Source of the DNA: CAZOOK01 sp964581385
GTDB taxonomy: Bacteria > Pseudomonadota > Gammaproteobacteria > Nevskiales > Nevskiaceae
Length of the DNA stretch: 64,000 bases
Assembly: GCA_964581385.1 (NCBI GenBank)
Contig: CAZOOK010000019.1
Location: forward strand, 48,344-112,343
Direction of reading: 5' to 3'
In this document: one piece after another, positions 63,005-64,000 of the stretch
Numbering within the stretch: position 1 is the stretch's first letter
Layout: each line of letters starts with the position of its first letter
Made by a program: the position numbers and the translations under genes
Notes under the pieces: generated by a model
The model's input: the letters and a program-made list of their open reading frames with translations, nothing else
Told to the model about the DNA's origin: nothing
Database searches by the model: none

Positions 63005-63851
63005 ACCGGCGGCGCACAACAACCGGCGGCCGGTCGGAGTCTTCGACTCGGGCGTCGGCGGTCTGTCGGTGTGGCGCGAAATCACGCGCCAGTTACCCTG
63101 CGAAGCGACGATTTACATCGCCGACCAAATTCATATTCCCTACGGCCCGAAGCCTGCGGAGACGCTGTGCCGCTACGCCGATGGCATCGTGCGCTTCCTG
63201 CTCGCTTGCGATTGCAAGGCCATCGTCGTTGCCTGCAATTCCGCGTCGGCGGCCGCGCTGAAGCATCTGCGCGCGCAGTTTCCGGAGATCCCGTTCATCG
63301 GTATGGAGCCGGCGGTGAAGCCGGCCGCACGAGGCACACGCAGCCGCGTCGTCGCCGTGCTGGCGACGCCGGCCACACTGCAAGGGGAATTGTTCGCTGC
63401 GACTACAGAGCGCCACGCCCAGGGCATCAAGATCATCGGTGAGCCTTGCCCCGGCCTCGTTGCGCGTATCGAGTCGAACCAAGCGCATACGCCCGAAACT
63501 GAAGCGATGCTGCGCACATTCCTCGCACCGGCGCTCGCCGCTGGTGCCGACCATGTTGTGCTTGCCTGTACGCACTACCCATTCGTCATCGACACGATTC
63601 GCCGCATCGTCGGGCCGAATGCGGAAGTCATTGATCCGGCACCCGCTGTTGCGCGCCATCTCGGCCGCATCCTGGCAGAGCGTGGGCTGGCCGTAGACGA
63701 TACATGCTCAGATGCCCCGGTACATCGCTTCTTCACTACGTCCGACACCGGAATTTTCGCGTGCGCGCTGCGTGATTTCATCGATGTGCGGCTCGCCGCG
63801 TCCGCACTGGAGTGGATCGGCGATGCTCGCCTTCAGGCCAGGGCCTGTTAA
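62997..63851 (+). CDS. murI: Glutamate racemase
   Basis: A 284-residue enzyme giving D-glutamate for peptidoglycan. The two catalytic cysteines are C80 in VVACNSAS and C191 in VLACTHYP; D17 lies in FDSGVGGLSV and YGPKP follows. The ATG at 62997 overlaps the end of cysQ by eight bases in another frame, indicating coupling. A nested inverted repeat follows 25 bases after the stop. Confidence 0.94.
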   Translation: MAEPAAHNNRRPVGVFDSGVGGLSVWREITRQLPCEATIYIADQIHIPYGPKPAETLCRYADGIVRFLLACDCKAIVVACNSASAAALKHLRAQFPEIPFIGMEPAVKPAARGTRSRVVAVLATPATLQGELFAATTERHAQGIKIIGEPCPGLVARIESNQAHTPETEAMLRTFLAPALAAGADHVVLACTHYPFVIDTIRRIVGPNAEVIDPAPAVARHLGRILAERGLAVDDTCSDAPVHRFFTTSDTGIFACALRDFIDVRLAASALEWIGDARLQARAC

Positions 63852-63876
63852 CACCAACTTTGATCGCTGCGACGGA

Positions 63877-63965
63877 GACCGTATGGGCACAGCGCAAGGA
63901 ACGAGAGACGTGATGTACTTGAAGTACATGAGGAGTGAGAGACGTGGCGCTGTGCCCATACGGTC
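63877..63965. repeat. Nested inverted-repeat element after murI
   Basis: Two perfect 19-base arms (63877-63895 and 63947-63965, beginning GACCGTATGGGCACAGCGC) flank 51 bases. Within that, 63913-63929 is a second palindrome ATGTACTT-G-AAGTACAT, and the word GAGAGACGTG occurs on both sides (63904-63913 and 63937-63946). The whole folds into a long hairpin. No T run follows, so it is not a simple terminator. It may be a dispersed palindromic element or RNA structure. Confidence 0.7.
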
Positions 63966-64000
63966 CCGTCCTATCGGCGCCGACACGGTGTTTGCGCAGC

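Noticed and set aside
63708..63986. 92-codon frame on the minus strand at the window edge
   Set aside because: It runs through the end of murI and the inverted repeat; its odd translation comes from the palindrome.

Overview
The window looks like chromosomal DNA of a GC-rich (roughly 60%) Gammaproteobacterium. The housekeeping half points to the Xanthomonadales/Nevskiales side of the class: a thioredoxin-rho pair divergent from an RhlB-type helicase, a short LID-less adenylate kinase, mpl, waaC, family I pyrophosphatase, purD, cysQ and murI. I cannot fix the genus from this sequence. No tRNA, rRNA, CRISPR array, transposase or prophage gene was seen. Region 1 (1-29469) is a catabolic island for a bulky hydrophobic substrate. 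An AraC regulator, a P450 and a sulfotransferase face left (1-2730). A rightward unit (2950-7887) holds an SDR, a zinc-type alcohol dehydrogenase, a sulfatase-like metallo-beta-lactamase, an NTF2-like protein and a second sulfotransferase. A TetR regulator is divergent from an outer-membrane barrel and a small periplasmic protein (7977-10668). Then come an acyl-CoA dehydrogenase remnant and an epoxide hydrolase. A leftward unit (12222-17873) holds an EthD-like protein, two SDRs, a KstD-like flavoprotein and an aldehyde dehydrogenase. A long rightward unit (18423-29469) holds a 3Fe-4S ferredoxin, an SDR, a second P450, a DUF35 plus Ltp2-type aldolase pair, a DUF2889 protein, an amidohydrolase, a family III CoA-transferase, a 96-residue unknown and two acyl-CoA ligases. 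Together these suggest uptake, P450 hydroxylation, alcohol and aldehyde oxidation, CoA activation and retro-aldol side-chain cleavage of a steroid- or terpenoid-like compound; the substrate is inferred. Region 2 (29501-41227) is mixed: a short exported esterase-like protein, a membrane methyltransferase overlapping a cNMP-binding/EAL protein, a cold-shock protein, an M48 lipoprotein, a second copy of the small periplasmic protein, an orphan OppF-like ATPase, an epimerase-like and acyltransferase pair, an Atm1-type exporter, and an L,D-transpeptidase beside a TPR protein with the same C-terminal domain. Region 3 (41407-50888) is core metabolism: waaC, mpl, a membrane protein, rnd, adk, ppa, purD, a degenerate retropepsin-like protein and a long acetyl-CoA hydrolase/transferase. 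Region 4 (50975-56018) is the most unusual: a giant winged-helix + STAND NTPase + transmembrane + TPR protein flanked on both sides by small unknown proteins, with a paired direct repeat in the divergent promoter region. Region 5 (56057-64000) holds rho (with a long Asn/Gly-rich extension), trxA, an RhlB-type helicase, a 765-base gap, a histone-H1-like SWIB protein, a possible peptidase remnant, a HAD nucleotidase, cysQ, murI and a nested inverted-repeat element at the right edge.
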